From Hyphomicrobium sp. (GTDB lineage Bacteria; Pseudomonadota; Alphaproteobacteria; Rhizobiales; Hyphomicrobiaceae), in assembly GCF_019744875.1 (NCBI RefSeq), contig NZ_JAIETU010000005.1:186001-250000 (forward strand): a stretch of DNA of 64,000 nucleotides, given 5' to 3'. Below, piece after piece: positions 47,273-55,394 of the stretch (position 1 is the stretch's first letter; each line of letters starts with the position of its first letter). The translations under genes were made by a program, and so were the position numbers. Under the pieces are notes generated by a model. It did not search any database and was not told where the DNA came from. It worked only from the letters and a program-made list of their open reading frames with translations.

Positions 47273-47623
47273 TTACTTCCAGGAAAACGTCACCCGGCCG
47301 CTGCCGTGCACGTGCTCGGCCACCTCGACGTTGTCGCCGACATGCGGATCGGTGGTCTTGAGCACGGCAACATGCACGCGCCGCCCGTCCTGCAGCCGAA
47401 CGTCCACGCCCAGCCCGTCCTCGATGGCGCGCGTCGAGCCGCCGACCAGCGGGCCGACTGCCTCGACGACGCCCGCCACGCGTTGCGTCTTGACCGAGGC
47501 ATCCAGGCCGGAAAACCAGAGGCCGCCCGCGAGGCAGGCGGCGACGGCGAGCCCGGCCCCGGCCCATTTGACCTTCTGCAGGAAAAGCTGGCGGTCGAGC
47601 CGGCGTTTGGTTTCGTCACGCAT
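47273..47623 (-). CDS. membrane-anchored small protein (MRDET paralogue 1)
   Basis: A 116-residue protein starting MRDETKRRLDRQ, with one transmembrane helix (about 20-40, AGLAVAACLAGGLWF) and a small soluble beta-rich domain (LGVDVRLQDGRRVHVAVLK). It is related to the next protein (47848-48261), which begins MRDETRKQLDRL and has the same layout, suggesting duplication. ATG 47623 has AAGGACA upstream. Family unknown; the soluble part would be periplasmic if the N-terminus is inside. Confidence 0.6.
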   Translation of the reverse strand: MRDETKRRLDRQLFLQKVKWAGAGLAVAACLAGGLWFSGLDASVKTQRVAGVVEAVGPLVGGSTRAIEDGLGVDVRLQDGRRVHVAVLKTTDPHVGDNVEVAEHVHGSGRVTFSWK

Positions 47624-47695
47624 GGGACGTGTCCTTGAGGGTGATTGGCGCTCCGGGACAGGTGTCTCGGACGCAAAATGCGCGGTCTGTATAGA

Positions 47696-47739
47696 GCGCT
47701 TCCGGAAAAGTGGGAACCGGTTTTCCGGTAAGAAGCGCG
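47696..47739. repeat. palindromic interspersed repeat, copy 1
   Basis: Outer arms GCGCTTC and GAAGCGC, inner arms CCGGAAAA and TTTTCCGG, about 44 nt. The outer arms differ from later copies (GTGCTTC/GAAGCAC) by matching changes on both sides. Confidence 0.85.
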
Positions 47740-47847
47740 ACGAAACAGAGCGCTAGAGCCTTCCGTCTTACGGCTAAAACAGGAAGGCTCTAGCGGAGCA
47801 TACGTAGGATGCGAAGGCCCGCCGTCAAACCCCGGTCTCAGCCCTCA

Positions 47848-48261
47848 TCAGGGATTGGAAATGGGCGTCGGCGCCGGTTGCACGGCGAGGCCCGTCGCGG
47901 AGGCGCGCGCCACAGCCGGCGGCCCATCCCATTGGTAGGTCGTGTAGCCGAGCAGCATGGCGCGCTTGCGCACGGCAATGCGCGCTCCGACCTCCGGCAG
48001 CGTCGGCGCAAGGCTCGCGGCGCGCACCTGCGTTTTATTGTCCAGCGCCACGTGGATGTCCGAGTAGCGCTGGCCGGTATCCTGATTGATGCGCCACGTC
48101 GCGCTGAGCACGGTGCCGCCGATTTCGCGCTCTTTGCGCACGGTAGTGTGGAAGGCCAGGAGCCCCCCGAACAGCACGAGCAGAACGGCCAGCGATGGAA
48201 GCCAGCCCGTCAGGTCCAGCCTCTGAAGCCGATCGAGCTGCTTTCGCGTTTCGTCACGCAT
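47848..48261 (-). CDS. membrane-anchored small protein (MRDET paralogue 2)
   Basis: A 137-residue protein starting MRDETRKQLDRLQRLDLTGW, with one transmembrane helix (about 22-42) and a soluble domain (SDIHVALDNKTQVRAASL ... VRKRAMLLGYTTYQW), plus an Ala/Pro-rich tail. It shares the N-terminal pattern and layout of the 47273-47623 protein. ATG 48261 has AGGAGG close upstream; the longer frame reads into palindromic repeats and is rejected. Function unknown. Confidence 0.62.
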   Translation of the reverse strand: MRDETRKQLDRLQRLDLTGWLPSLAVLLVLFGGLLAFHTTVRKEREIGGTVLSATWRINQDTGQRYSDIHVALDNKTQVRAASLAPTLPEVGARIAVRKRAMLLGYTTYQWDGPPAVARASATGLAVQPAPTPISNP

Positions 48262-48379
48262 GCATCCTCCTGAGACCGCACAACCGTGCCTGGAGTTCGC
48301 CGCACGAGGCGTAACTGCGCCTGATTCTTGGCAAAACTCAGGCCGCTTCGAGAACGGGCTCAATCGCCGCTGCCTCAAA

Positions 48380-48424
48380 TGCTTCTGGAAAAGCCGGATC
48401 AGGCTTTCCCAACAAGAAGCGCGA
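48380..48424. repeat. palindromic interspersed repeat, copy 2 (diverged)
   Basis: ATGCTTCTGGAAAAGCC and GGCTTTCCCAACAAGAAGC keep the hairpin form (GCTTC/GAAGC; GGAAAGCC-like arms) although the inner sequence differs from the other copies. Confidence 0.7.
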
Positions 48425-48441
48425 TAAAACAAAGGCCTAGA

Positions 48442-48484
48442 GTGCTTCCGGAAAAGTGGGAACCGGTTTTCCGACTAGAAGCAC
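48442..48484. repeat. palindromic interspersed repeat, copy 3
   Basis: Outer arms GTGCTTC and GAAGCAC, inner CCGGAAAA and TTTTCCG. Followed by a short shared tail (GATAAAGCACAAGGCCTAGA) that leads to the next copy. Confidence 0.85.
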
Positions 48485-48504
48485 GATAAAGCACAAGGCC
48501 TAGA

Positions 48505-48548
48505 GTGCTTCCGGAAAAGTGAGAAGCGGTTTTCCGATAAGACGCAAG
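48505..48548. repeat. palindromic interspersed repeat, copy 4
   Basis: GTGCTTCCGGAAAAGTGAGA and GCGGTTTTCCGATAAGACGC: the inner stem is kept and the outer arm is partly decayed. It lies 49 nt beyond the ecm stop, where it may act as an mRNA 3' hairpin. Confidence 0.8.
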
Positions 48549-48596
48549 ACAAAGCACAAGACCGCCCCAAAGTTCCACGCGAAGTGGAACGGATCT

Positions 48597-50597
48597 CTAG
48601 GCAGCCTTTTCGTGGCCTTCGACGAGACGCACGATGTCCGCCATGATGTCGTTGAGCTGGAAATCCTTCGGCGTGTAGACGGCCGCGACGCCGAAGCTCT
48701 TGAGCTTCACTTCGTCCTCGGGCGGAATAATGCCGCCGACGACGACCGGAATGTCGCCGAGACCTTCTTTGCGCATGCGGTCCATGAGCTCCGAGACCAG
48801 CGGCACGTGCGAGCCGGACAGGATCGAAAGGCCGACCACGTGCGCGCTCTCGTCCACGGCGGCGCGCACGATCTGGGCCGGCGTCAGCCGGATGCCCTCG
48901 TACACGACCTCCATGCCGACGTCGCGGGCGCGCACCGCGATCTGCTCGGCGCCGTTCGAATGCCCGTCGAGGCCCGGCTTGCCGACCAGGAACTTGATGC
49001 GCCGGCCGAGCTTCGTCGACACGTCCTCCACGGCGGCCCGGATCCCGTCGAGCTGTCCGCTCGAACGCTCGGGGGCCGCCTGCGCAACGCCCGTCGGCGC
49101 CCGGTACTCGCCAAACACGCGCCGCAGCGTCGTGCCCCACTCGCCGGTCGTCACGCCTGCCTTGGCGCAGGCGATCGAGCTTTCCATGATGTTGCGGCCT
49201 TCCTTGGCCGCCGATTCGAGATCCGCCAGCACCTTGGCCACGGCCTTGGCGTCGCGCTGCTCGCGCCACGCCTTGAGGCGGCCGACCTGCTCGGCCTCGA
49301 CGGCCGGGTCGACGACCATGATGGCGCCTTCGCCCGCGGTCAGCGGCGACGGCTCCGTCTCGGTCCATTTGTTGACGCCGACGACGATCTGGTCGGCGGT
49401 TTCGATCTGGCGCACGCGCGACGAGTTGCTCTCGACGAGGCGGCGCTTCATGTAGTCGATGGCCGCGATGGCGCCGCCCATCCGCTCGATGGTGGCGAGC
49501 TCGGCCTTCGCCTCTTCCTTGAGCGAGGCGACCTTGCGCGCGATTTCCTCGGAGCCGTCGAAGATGTCGCCGTATTCGAGCAGGTCCGTCTCGTAGGCCA
49601 CGATCTGCTGCATGCGCAGCGACCACTGCTGGTCCCACGGGCGCGGCAGGCCGAGCGCCTCGTTCCAGGCGGGAAGCTGCACGGCGCGCGCGCGGGCCTT
49701 CTTCGACAGCGTCACCGCCATCATTTCGAGCAGGATGCGATAGACGTTGTTTTCCGGCTGCGGCTCGGTGAGGCCGAGGCTGTTGACCTGCACGCCGTAA
49801 CGGAACATGCGGTTCTTGGCGTCGGTCACGCCGTAGCGCTCACGCGTGATCTCGTCCCACAGCTCGTTGAACGCGCGCATCTTGCAGATTTCGGTGATGA
49901 ACCGCATGCCCGCGTTGACGAAGAACGACACGCGCCCGACCACCGTCCCGAAGTCCTTGTCCGGCACTTCGCCCGAGGCCTTGACCGTATCGAGCACGGC
50001 GATGGCGGTCGCGAGCGCATAGGAAAGTTCCTGCACGGGCGTCGCGCCGGCTTCCTGCAGATGGTACGAGCAGACGTTCGTCGGGTTCCACTTCGGAACC
50101 TCGAGATACGAGAACACGATCGTGTCCTTGATCAGCCGCAGCGACGGCTCGGGCGGAAACACGTAGGTTCCGCGCGACAGGTATTCCTTGATGATGTCGT
50201 TCTGGATCGTGCCGGTGAGCTTGGTGCGCGCAGCACCCGTCGCGTCGGCCGTAGCGATGTAGAGCGACAGCAGCCACGCCGCCGTCGCGTTGATCGTCAT
50301 CGACGTGTTCATCTGGTCGAGCGGGATGCCGTCGAGCAGGGTCATCATGTCGCCGAGGTGCGAGACCGGCACGCCGACCTTGCCGACTTCGCCCTTCGCG
50401 AGCTCGTGGTCGCTGTCGTAGCCGGTCTGGGTCGGGAGATCGAAGGCGATCGAAAGGCCCGTCTGACCCTTGGCGAGGTTCTTGCGGTACAGCTCGTTCG
50501 ACTTGGCGACGTTCGAATGGCCGGCATACGTACGGAACAGCCACGGCTTGTCGCGCTCGCCGCCCTTCCCAACGTCCTTGCCCGATTTGTCCGACAT
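48597..50597 (-). CDS. ecm: ethylmalonyl-CoA mutase
   Basis: A 666-residue coenzyme-B12-dependent mutase in one chain, with a TIM-barrel catalytic domain and a C-terminal B12-binding domain that has the base-off motif DGHSNG in GKPGLDGHSNGAEQIA. Overall length and stretches such as WLFRTYAGHSNVAKSNELYR match Ecm/MeaA rather than methylmalonyl-CoA mutase. It converts ethylmalonyl-CoA to methylsuccinyl-CoA. It starts at ATG 50597, with an adjacent ATG at 50600 and GAGGG upstream. It lies near ccr (51341), the preceding pathway enzyme. Confidence 0.93.
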   Translation of the reverse strand: MSDKSGKDVGKGGERDKPWLFRTYAGHSNVAKSNELYRKNLAKGQTGLSIAFDLPTQTGYDSDHELAKGEVGKVGVPVSHLGDMMTLLDGIPLDQMNTSMTINATAAWLLSLYIATADATGAARTKLTGTIQNDIIKEYLSRGTYVFPPEPSLRLIKDTIVFSYLEVPKWNPTNVCSYHLQEAGATPVQELSYALATAIAVLDTVKASGEVPDKDFGTVVGRVSFFVNAGMRFITEICKMRAFNELWDEITRERYGVTDAKNRMFRYGVQVNSLGLTEPQPENNVYRILLEMMAVTLSKKARARAVQLPAWNEALGLPRPWDQQWSLRMQQIVAYETDLLEYGDIFDGSEEIARKVASLKEEAKAELATIERMGGAIAAIDYMKRRLVESNSSRVRQIETADQIVVGVNKWTETEPSPLTAGEGAIMVVDPAVEAEQVGRLKAWREQRDAKAVAKVLADLESAAKEGRNIMESSIACAKAGVTTGEWGTTLRRVFGEYRAPTGVAQAAPERSSGQLDGIRAAVEDVSTKLGRRIKFLVGKPGLDGHSNGAEQIAVRARDVGMEVVYEGIRLTPAQIVRAAVDESAHVVGLSILSGSHVPLVSELMDRMRKEGLGDIPVVVGGIIPPEDEVKLKSFGVAAVYTPKDFQLNDIMADIVRLVEGHEKAA

Positions 50598-50690
50598 CAT
50601 AAAACCCTCGCCCGCATATCCGCTGTCCCATAGCGTACCGGCCGCCGGGTGCAAGGCAAAAGTCTCTAATTCGTCACGGGGGCGGGAGGT

Positions 50691-51047
50691 TTAGGCCTTC
50701 ATACGGGTGGCGTTGGTCAGCGGCGAGCGGATGCGCAGGATGGCGTCCACCAGGCGGGTGAGGCCGATCATGATCAAGAGCGCCGCGCACATGCCGAAAG
50801 TCGAGGACACGACGATCTGCGCGCTCCGTTCCGTGCCGACGTAAAAACCGGCCTGATTGGCGATGTAGATGCCAGCGAGCCCGCCCCAGAAGAGGGCGGG
50901 CGCATAGACGATGGCGAGCGACTTGGAGGGGAACATCGCGCGCATAACCAGAAAAGCCAGCAGCGTCAGCGCTCCCACGATCCAGTAGCTCAGCGAGTCG
51001 GCCATGATGATGTCGCTGAAGGCTTTGTGGATGTCTTCCAACATCAT
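50691..51047 (-). CDS. small membrane protein of unknown function next to ccr
   Basis: A 118-residue protein with about three transmembrane helices (YWIVGALTLLAFLVMRAMF; AIVYAPALFWGGLAGIYIAN; STFGMCAALLIMIGL). ATG 51047 has GGAGG 7 nt upstream; a second ATG follows at once. Divergent from ccr and upstream of ecm on the same strand, 93 nt before it. Family not recognised; a role tied to the ethylmalonyl-CoA genes is only suggested by location. Confidence 0.65.
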   Translation of the reverse strand: MMLEDIHKAFSDIIMADSLSYWIVGALTLLAFLVMRAMFPSKSLAIVYAPALFWGGLAGIYIANQAGFYVGTERSAQIVVSSTFGMCAALLIMIGLTRLVDAILRIRSPLTNATRMKA

Positions 51048-51340
51048 GGGGCGTCCTCCGATGGGCTAGGAAAAAAGGCCAAGCCAGCAGTTCTAGCGCG
51101 CCTTCATTAACTCTTCGTGAGAACTCTTTCCCGGGCGTCGGAGCCCATACGGCGGGCGGATTTGGCCTCTGAGCGGGCCCGCGAATGCGCGCAATTGAGG
51201 ATCGCGGTGATGCTCTGCGCCACAGCCCCTTTATTGCGGCGCGAAAAAGTGCTTGAAACGAGCCGACAAGATACGGGAGAACCCCGCCGGGCCGCCACTG
51301 CAGGCCTGGAAGCATCTTCGCGTCAGGGAGACACGAGAAC

Positions 51341-52669
51341 ATGTCGAGCCAAAGCGCCGCAACCAAAGGCAGCACAACGACACCGGCTGCGCCTGCGGTT
51401 GTTGCGGCCAAGAAGGATCTTTACGAAATCGGCGAGATTCCGCCGCTCGGTCACGTGCCGAAGAACATGTACGCATGGGCGATCCGCGCCGACCGTCAGG
51501 GCGAGCCCGATAAGGCTATGCAAGTCGAGGTCGTGCCGACCTGGGAGCTCGACAGCCACGACGTGCTCGTTCTCGTGATGGCCGCCGGCGTCAACTACAA
51601 CGGCGTCTGGGCCTCGCTCGGCACCCCGATTTCGATGTTCGACGTACACAAGCAGCCGTATCACATCGCAGGTTCGGACGCGTCCGGCATCGTCTGGGCC
51701 GTCGGCTCGAAGGTGAAGCGCTGGAAGGTCGGCGACGAAGTCGTCATCCATTGCAACCAGGACGACGGCGACGACGAGGAGTGCAACGGCGGCGACCCGA
51801 TGTTCTCCACCAGCCAGCGCATCTGGGGCTATGAGACGCCGGACGGCTCGTTCGCGCAGTTCTGCCGCGTGCAGGACCGCCAGCTTCTCGAGCGTCCGAA
51901 GCACCTCACGTGGGAAGAGGCAGCCTGCTACACGCTGACCCTCGCCACCGCCTACCGCATGCTGTTCGGCCATCGTCCGCACGTCCTGCGTCCGGGCCAC
52001 AACGTGCTCGTCTGGGGCGCAGCCGGCGGTCTCGGCGCGTTCGCGGTGCAGCTTTGCGCGACGTCCGGCGCCAACGCCATCGGCGTCGTGTCGGAGGACG
52101 ACAAGTTCGACTTCGTCAAGCAGCTCGGCGCCAAGGGCGTCATCAACCGCAAGAAGTTCAATTGCTGGGGCCAGCTTCCGAAGGTCAACTCGCCGGAATA
52201 CGGCACGTGGCTGAAGGAAATGCGCAAGTTCGGCCAGGCCATCTGGGAAATCACGGGCAAGGGCGTCAACGTCGACTGTGTTTTCGAACACCCCGGCGAA
52301 ACGACGATACCCGTGTCGGTGCAGGTCGTGAAGCGCGGCGGCATGGTGGTGATCTGCGCCGGCACGACCGGCTACAACCTCACCATGGACGCCCGTTACC
52401 TCTGGATGCATCAGAAGCGTGTGCAGGGCTCGCACTTCGCCAACCTCGCTCAGGCCGCACAGGCTAACAAGCTGGTGGTTGAGCGTCGCATCGATCCGTG
52501 CATGTCCGAGGTCTTCGCCTGGGCCCAGATCCCGAAGGCCCACATGCGCATGATGAAGAACGAGCACAAGCCGGGCAACATGGCGGTGCTGGTCTCCGCT
52601 CCGACGACGGGCCTGCGCACGTTCGAGGACGTCATGGAAGCGAGCCAGGCGCGCCACGGCGCAGCCTGA
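51341..52669 (+). CDS. ccr: crotonyl-CoA carboxylase/reductase
   Basis: A 442-residue MDR-superfamily enzyme of the family's normal size. It carries GVNYNGVWASLG (CO2-pocket Asn region), IWGYETPDGSFAQF, the nucleotide-binding WGAAGGLGAFAVQLC, and FEHPGETT with the active-site His. It makes ethylmalonyl-CoA from crotonyl-CoA, CO2 and NADPH, the defining step of the ethylmalonyl-CoA pathway. AGGGAG lies upstream of ATG 51341. It ends at a clear terminator. Confidence 0.96.
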   Translation: MSSQSAATKGSTTTPAAPAVVAAKKDLYEIGEIPPLGHVPKNMYAWAIRADRQGEPDKAMQVEVVPTWELDSHDVLVLVMAAGVNYNGVWASLGTPISMFDVHKQPYHIAGSDASGIVWAVGSKVKRWKVGDEVVIHCNQDDGDDEECNGGDPMFSTSQRIWGYETPDGSFAQFCRVQDRQLLERPKHLTWEEAACYTLTLATAYRMLFGHRPHVLRPGHNVLVWGAAGGLGAFAVQLCATSGANAIGVVSEDDKFDFVKQLGAKGVINRKKFNCWGQLPKVNSPEYGTWLKEMRKFGQAIWEITGKGVNVDCVFEHPGETTIPVSVQVVKRGGMVVICAGTTGYNLTMDARYLWMHQKRVQGSHFANLAQAAQANKLVVERRIDPCMSEVFAWAQIPKAHMRMMKNEHKPGNMAVLVSAPTTGLRTFEDVMEASQARHGAA

Positions 52670-52694
52670 TCTCCGGCGACGAGACGAAGAATAG

Positions 52695-52724
52695 AAAAGC
52701 GCGGTCCACTGGGCCGCGCTTTTT
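52695..52724 (+). terminator. Rho-independent terminator of ccr
   Basis: AAAAGCGCGGTCC, loop ACT, GGGCCGCGCTTTTT: a 10-13-bp stem with one G-U wobble and a T-run, 26 nt after the ccr stop. The A-run on the 5' side makes it usable also by the convergent Fur-family gene. Confidence 0.92.
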
Positions 52725-52763
52725 CATTTCAGAGAGCGATGGTCCTGACGGGCCGCACCGGTG

Positions 52764-53174
52764 TCACGCGGCGCGCGCCGAGCACGTCGCGCACCGGCCC
52801 CGGAGTTCGAGCGTCATCGCGCGCACGGTGTAGTTCGACCGTTTCGCCCAACCCGCCAGCGCCTCGACCGCGCTCGGCTCGGCGAACTCCGAAACCGTGC
52901 CGCACTCGTCGCAGATCGCAAACACCGCCGTGCCCTCATGCGCGCTCTGGCAGCACGCGACGAAGGCATTGAGCGATTCGAGCCGATGGGCCGAGCCGGA
53001 TGCGATCAGCCGGTCGAGCGCGCGGTAAACGGTCTGCGGTGCCAGCGTCGCCCGGTCGCGGAGCTGGTCGATGAGCTCGTAGGCCGAGACCGGCCGCCCG
53101 GACTCCTGCAGCGCCGAAAAGATGAGCTGGTCCTGCTCTTGAGCCGGCCGGCGTTTGGTCGTCTTGCGGTTCAT
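52764..53174 (-). CDS. Fur-family transcriptional regulator, Zur-like
   Basis: A 136-residue Fur-fold repressor. An N-terminal winged helix (YELIDQLRDRATLAPQTVYR as the DNA-contact region) precedes a dimerisation domain with two CxxC pairs (CDECG and CATC) for structural zinc and the regulatory site AFVACCQSAHEGTA. The LAPQTVYRALDRLI stretch and missing Fur-type HHDH motif suit Zur rather than Fur. No zinc transporter gene is adjacent and I found no clear Zur box nearby. It converges with ccr. Confidence 0.8.
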   Translation of the reverse strand: MNRKTTKRRPAQEQDQLIFSALQESGRPVSAYELIDQLRDRATLAPQTVYRALDRLIASGSAHRLESLNAFVACCQSAHEGTAVFAICDECGTVSEFAEPSAVEALAGWAKRSNYTVRAMTLELRGRCATCSARAA

Positions 53175-53409
53175 CTCGAAAAATGGGTCCAGTCGCGTTG
53201 TCGGTGGCGGCCCTGTTGGCGAAAGTGTCGGCGAGGACGTGTTGCCAGATCAAGCCCGCGGCGTCTCGTGTCATGCGTTGCCGCAATGATAGCACAGGGA
53301 GCGGGGCAGGGTCAGGGCGCCGCCCCGGCCCGGGGTTAACCGCGCCCGAGGCCCGCCCGCGGGCGCCCGATTGGGCCGTGCCGGCAGGCCCGCCGGCCCC
53401 CGTGGCCGA

Positions 53410-53438
53410 TTGCCAAGCGGGCGCGCCACGGGTATAAG
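53410..53438 (+). promoter_or_regulatory. sigma-70-type promoter of rplY
   Basis: TTGCCA (53410-53415) and TATAAG (53433-53438) with an ideal 17-nt spacer. Transcription from about 53445 would give a leader of about 97 nt before rplY. Confidence 0.75.
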
Positions 53439-53501
53439 CCGCCCATCTCAAGCACCTGCGCGAGACCTGCCCGGCACCCTTGGAGGCCGGCCGCAGCCCA
53501 T

Positions 53502-53525
53502 GGGCCTGAATTAAGGCCCTTTTTT
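53502..53525 (+). terminator. terminator-like hairpin inside the rplY leader (possible attenuator)
   Basis: GGGCCT-GAATTA-AGGCCC then TTTTTT forms a compact terminator between the rplY promoter and the rplY start, its T-run ending 16 nt before ATG 53542. AGGCC upstream (about 53484) could pair with the 5' arm GGCCT as an antiterminator. It may equally be the end of a small RNA with rplY expressed by read-through. Confidence 0.65.
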
Positions 53526-53541
53526 CATTGGAGAAAATGCC

Positions 53542-54285
53542 ATGTCTGAGATCGTAGAGATCAAGGCCACGGCGCGCCCACGTGCCGGCAAGGGGGCCGC
53601 ACGTCAAGCTCGCCGCGAAGGAAACGTTCCTGCTGTCATCTATGGTGACAATCAGCCCGCCGAAATCATCGCCATCAACGGCAATGATCTTTGGAAGCAG
53701 TACATCAAGGGCCACTTCACCTCGTCGGTCTTCGAGATCGCCGTTGGTTCGAACAAGATCCGCGTCATTCCCCGCGACGTGCAGGTCGATCCCGTCAAGG
53801 ACCACCCGATCCACGTCGACTTCCTGCGCATTGGCAAGGACGGCGTCATCCGCGTCTCGGTGCCGGTCCGCTTCGTCAATCATGCTCAGTCGCCTGGCCT
53901 GAAGCGCGGCGGCGTTCTCAACATCGTGCGCCACGACGTCGAGATCTTCTGCCCCTTTGACCGCATTCCGGCGGCATTCGAGATCGATCTCGAAGGCTAC
54001 GAAATCGGCAAGTCGATCCACATCTCCGCCGTGACCATGCCGGAAGGCGTGAAGCCGGTGATCGCGAACCGCGACTTCACGATCGCGACCATCGCAGGCG
54101 CCAAGAACAAGGACGACGAAGAAGCTGCCGCCGCTGCTGGCGAAGCCGCTGCTGTCGATCCGAAGGCCGCTGCCGCAGCCAAGGGCGCCGCTCCGGCCGC
54201 CAAGGGCGCGGCACCTGCCAAGGGTGCACCCGCCGCTGCAGCCGGCAAGGCGGCTCCCGCTGCCAAGCCCGCTGGCAAGAAGTAA
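53542..54285 (+). CDS. rplY: 50S ribosomal protein L25/general stress protein Ctc
   Basis: A 247-residue long-form L25. The N-terminal 5S rRNA-binding domain (about 1-95, KGAARQARREGNVPAVIYGD; HVDFLRI) is followed by the C-terminal TL5 domain and a roughly 55-residue Ala/Lys/Pro-rich tail typical of alphaproteobacteria. TGGAG precedes ATG 53542. It lies upstream of pth, as in many proteobacteria, but a strong terminator separates the two. Confidence 0.95.
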   Translation: MSEIVEIKATARPRAGKGAARQARREGNVPAVIYGDNQPAEIIAINGNDLWKQYIKGHFTSSVFEIAVGSNKIRVIPRDVQVDPVKDHPIHVDFLRIGKDGVIRVSVPVRFVNHAQSPGLKRGGVLNIVRHDVEIFCPFDRIPAAFEIDLEGYEIGKSIHISAVTMPEGVKPVIANRDFTIATIAGAKNKDDEEAAAAAGEAAAVDPKAAAAAKGAAPAAKGAAPAKGAPAAAAGKAAPAAKPAGKK

Positions 54286-54305
54286 GCCGCACGCGCATTT
54301 GCACG

Positions 54306-54345
54306 AAAGGCCGGCGCCCCGCTATACGGGGAGCCGGCCTTTTTC
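54306..54345 (+). terminator. Rho-independent terminator after rplY
   Basis: AAGGCCGGCGCCCC, loop GCTATA, CGGGGAGCCGGCCTTTTT: a long nearly perfect stem with a T-run, 21 nt after the rplY stop. pth would need read-through or its own promoter. Confidence 0.92.
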
Positions 54346-54434
54346 GTTTTTGAGGTCGCACGTCGTTTGAGTTCGCCCCGCGGGCGCCGCCCCGGAGCAT
54401 CGATATCGGTCTCGATCCGAGTAGTAGGAGCGCA

Positions 54435-55196
54435 ATGAAGCTCTTCGTTGGCCTGGGAAACCCGGGCAGCCAGTACGCCCGCAACCGCCACAACGTCGGC
54501 TTCATGGCCGTGGACGAGATCGCGCGCGCGCACGGGTTTGGACCGTGGAAGCGCAAGTTTCAGGGCCAGGCTGCCGACGGCGAGCTGGCTGGCGAAAAAG
54601 TGCTGCTGCTGAAGCCCGATACGTACATGAACGAGAGCGGCCGCGCCGTCGGTGAAGCCGCGCGCTTCCTCAAGATCGCGGAAGCGGACATTGTCGTGTT
54701 CTACGACGAGATCGATCTCGCGCCCGGCAAGCTGAAAGTGAAGACGGGCGGCGGCAACGCGGGCCACAACGGCTTGCGGTCGATCTCCGCCCACCTCGAC
54801 AACGACTACGTGCGCGTGCGCATCGGCGTCGGCCATCCGGGTGTGAAGGAGCTGGTGGCGCGCTGGGTGCTGAACGACTTCGCCAAGGCCGACGAAGCCT
54901 GGCTCGCCCCGCTGCTGGAGGCCATCGCCAAGGCCGCGCCGCGGCTGGTGCGCAACGATCAATCCCGCTTCCTGACGGACGTCGCCAAGGACCTCGGCCA
55001 ATCCGATCCGCGCAAAGAGCCTGACGCGCGCAAAGACAAGGCCGCTTCCAAGCCCGACGGAGAAGAACCTGCGCGCGAGCCGGTCAGGCCCGCCCGGCCC
55101 CGCAGCCACCCGGCCGGCGAGCGGGCGGGAAAAAGCGCCAATGCGATCGCCGAAAACCTCAAGAAGTGGCTCGCGAGCCGCAAGACCGACGATTGA
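54435..55196 (+). CDS. pth: peptidyl-tRNA hydrolase with charged C-terminal tail
   Basis: A 253-residue Pth; the canonical core is about 190 residues. [20 protein letters not shown] with the catalytic His, [31 protein letters not shown], and [11 protein letters not shown]. The last ~60 residues (after about 190) are Lys/Arg/Pro-rich ([20 protein letters not shown]), a common alphaproteobacterial extension. It releases tRNA from peptidyl-tRNA. GTAGGAG precedes ATG 54435. Confidence 0.94.
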   Translation: MKLFVGLGNPGSQYARNRHNVGFMAVDEIARAHGFGPWKRKFQGQAADGELAGEKVLLLKPDTYMNESGRAVGEAARFLKIAEADIVVFYDEIDLAPGKLKVKTGGGNAGHNGLRSISAHLDNDYVRVRIGVGHPGVKELVARWVLNDFAKADEAWLAPLLEAIAKAAPRLVRNDQSRFLTDVAKDLGQSDPRKEPDARKDKAASKPDGEEPAREPVRPARPRSHPAGERAGKSANAIAENLKKWLASRKTDD

Positions 55197-55273
55197 TGCG
55201 GATCTGCGTGGCGCCGCGTCTCGTTTCTGTTGAGATGCCGCGCTAGGCTGCGTCCAGGGAAGAAACGGCAGGA

Positions 55274-55317
55274 GTGCTTCCGGAAAAGTGGGAACCCGGT
55301 TTTCCGGTGAGAAGCAC
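55274..55317. repeat. palindromic interspersed repeat, copy 5
   Basis: GTGCTTCCGGAAAA ... TTTTCCGGTGAGAAGCAC, both stems intact, 77 nt after the pth stop. Confidence 0.85.
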
Positions 55318-55326
55318 GACAAAAAA

Positions 55327-55369
55327 GTGCTTCCGGAAAAGTGGAAACCGGTTTTCCGGTGAGAAGCAC
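55327..55369. repeat. palindromic interspersed repeat, copy 6
   Basis: A near-identical tandem neighbour of copy 5, with GTGCTTCC and GAAGCAC arms. It overlaps the leader of the 55395 gene. Confidence 0.85.
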
Positions 55370-55394
55370 GACTCTAACGCGAACGGGGGAAGCC

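Noticed and set aside
48519-50633. 704-residue plus-strand frame opposite ecm
   Set aside because: It starts inside a palindromic repeat and has no motif; ecm is complete on the other strand.
53175-53409. search for a Zur box upstream of the Fur-family gene
   Set aside because: No GTTATA-type dyad that fits the known Zur consensus was found.
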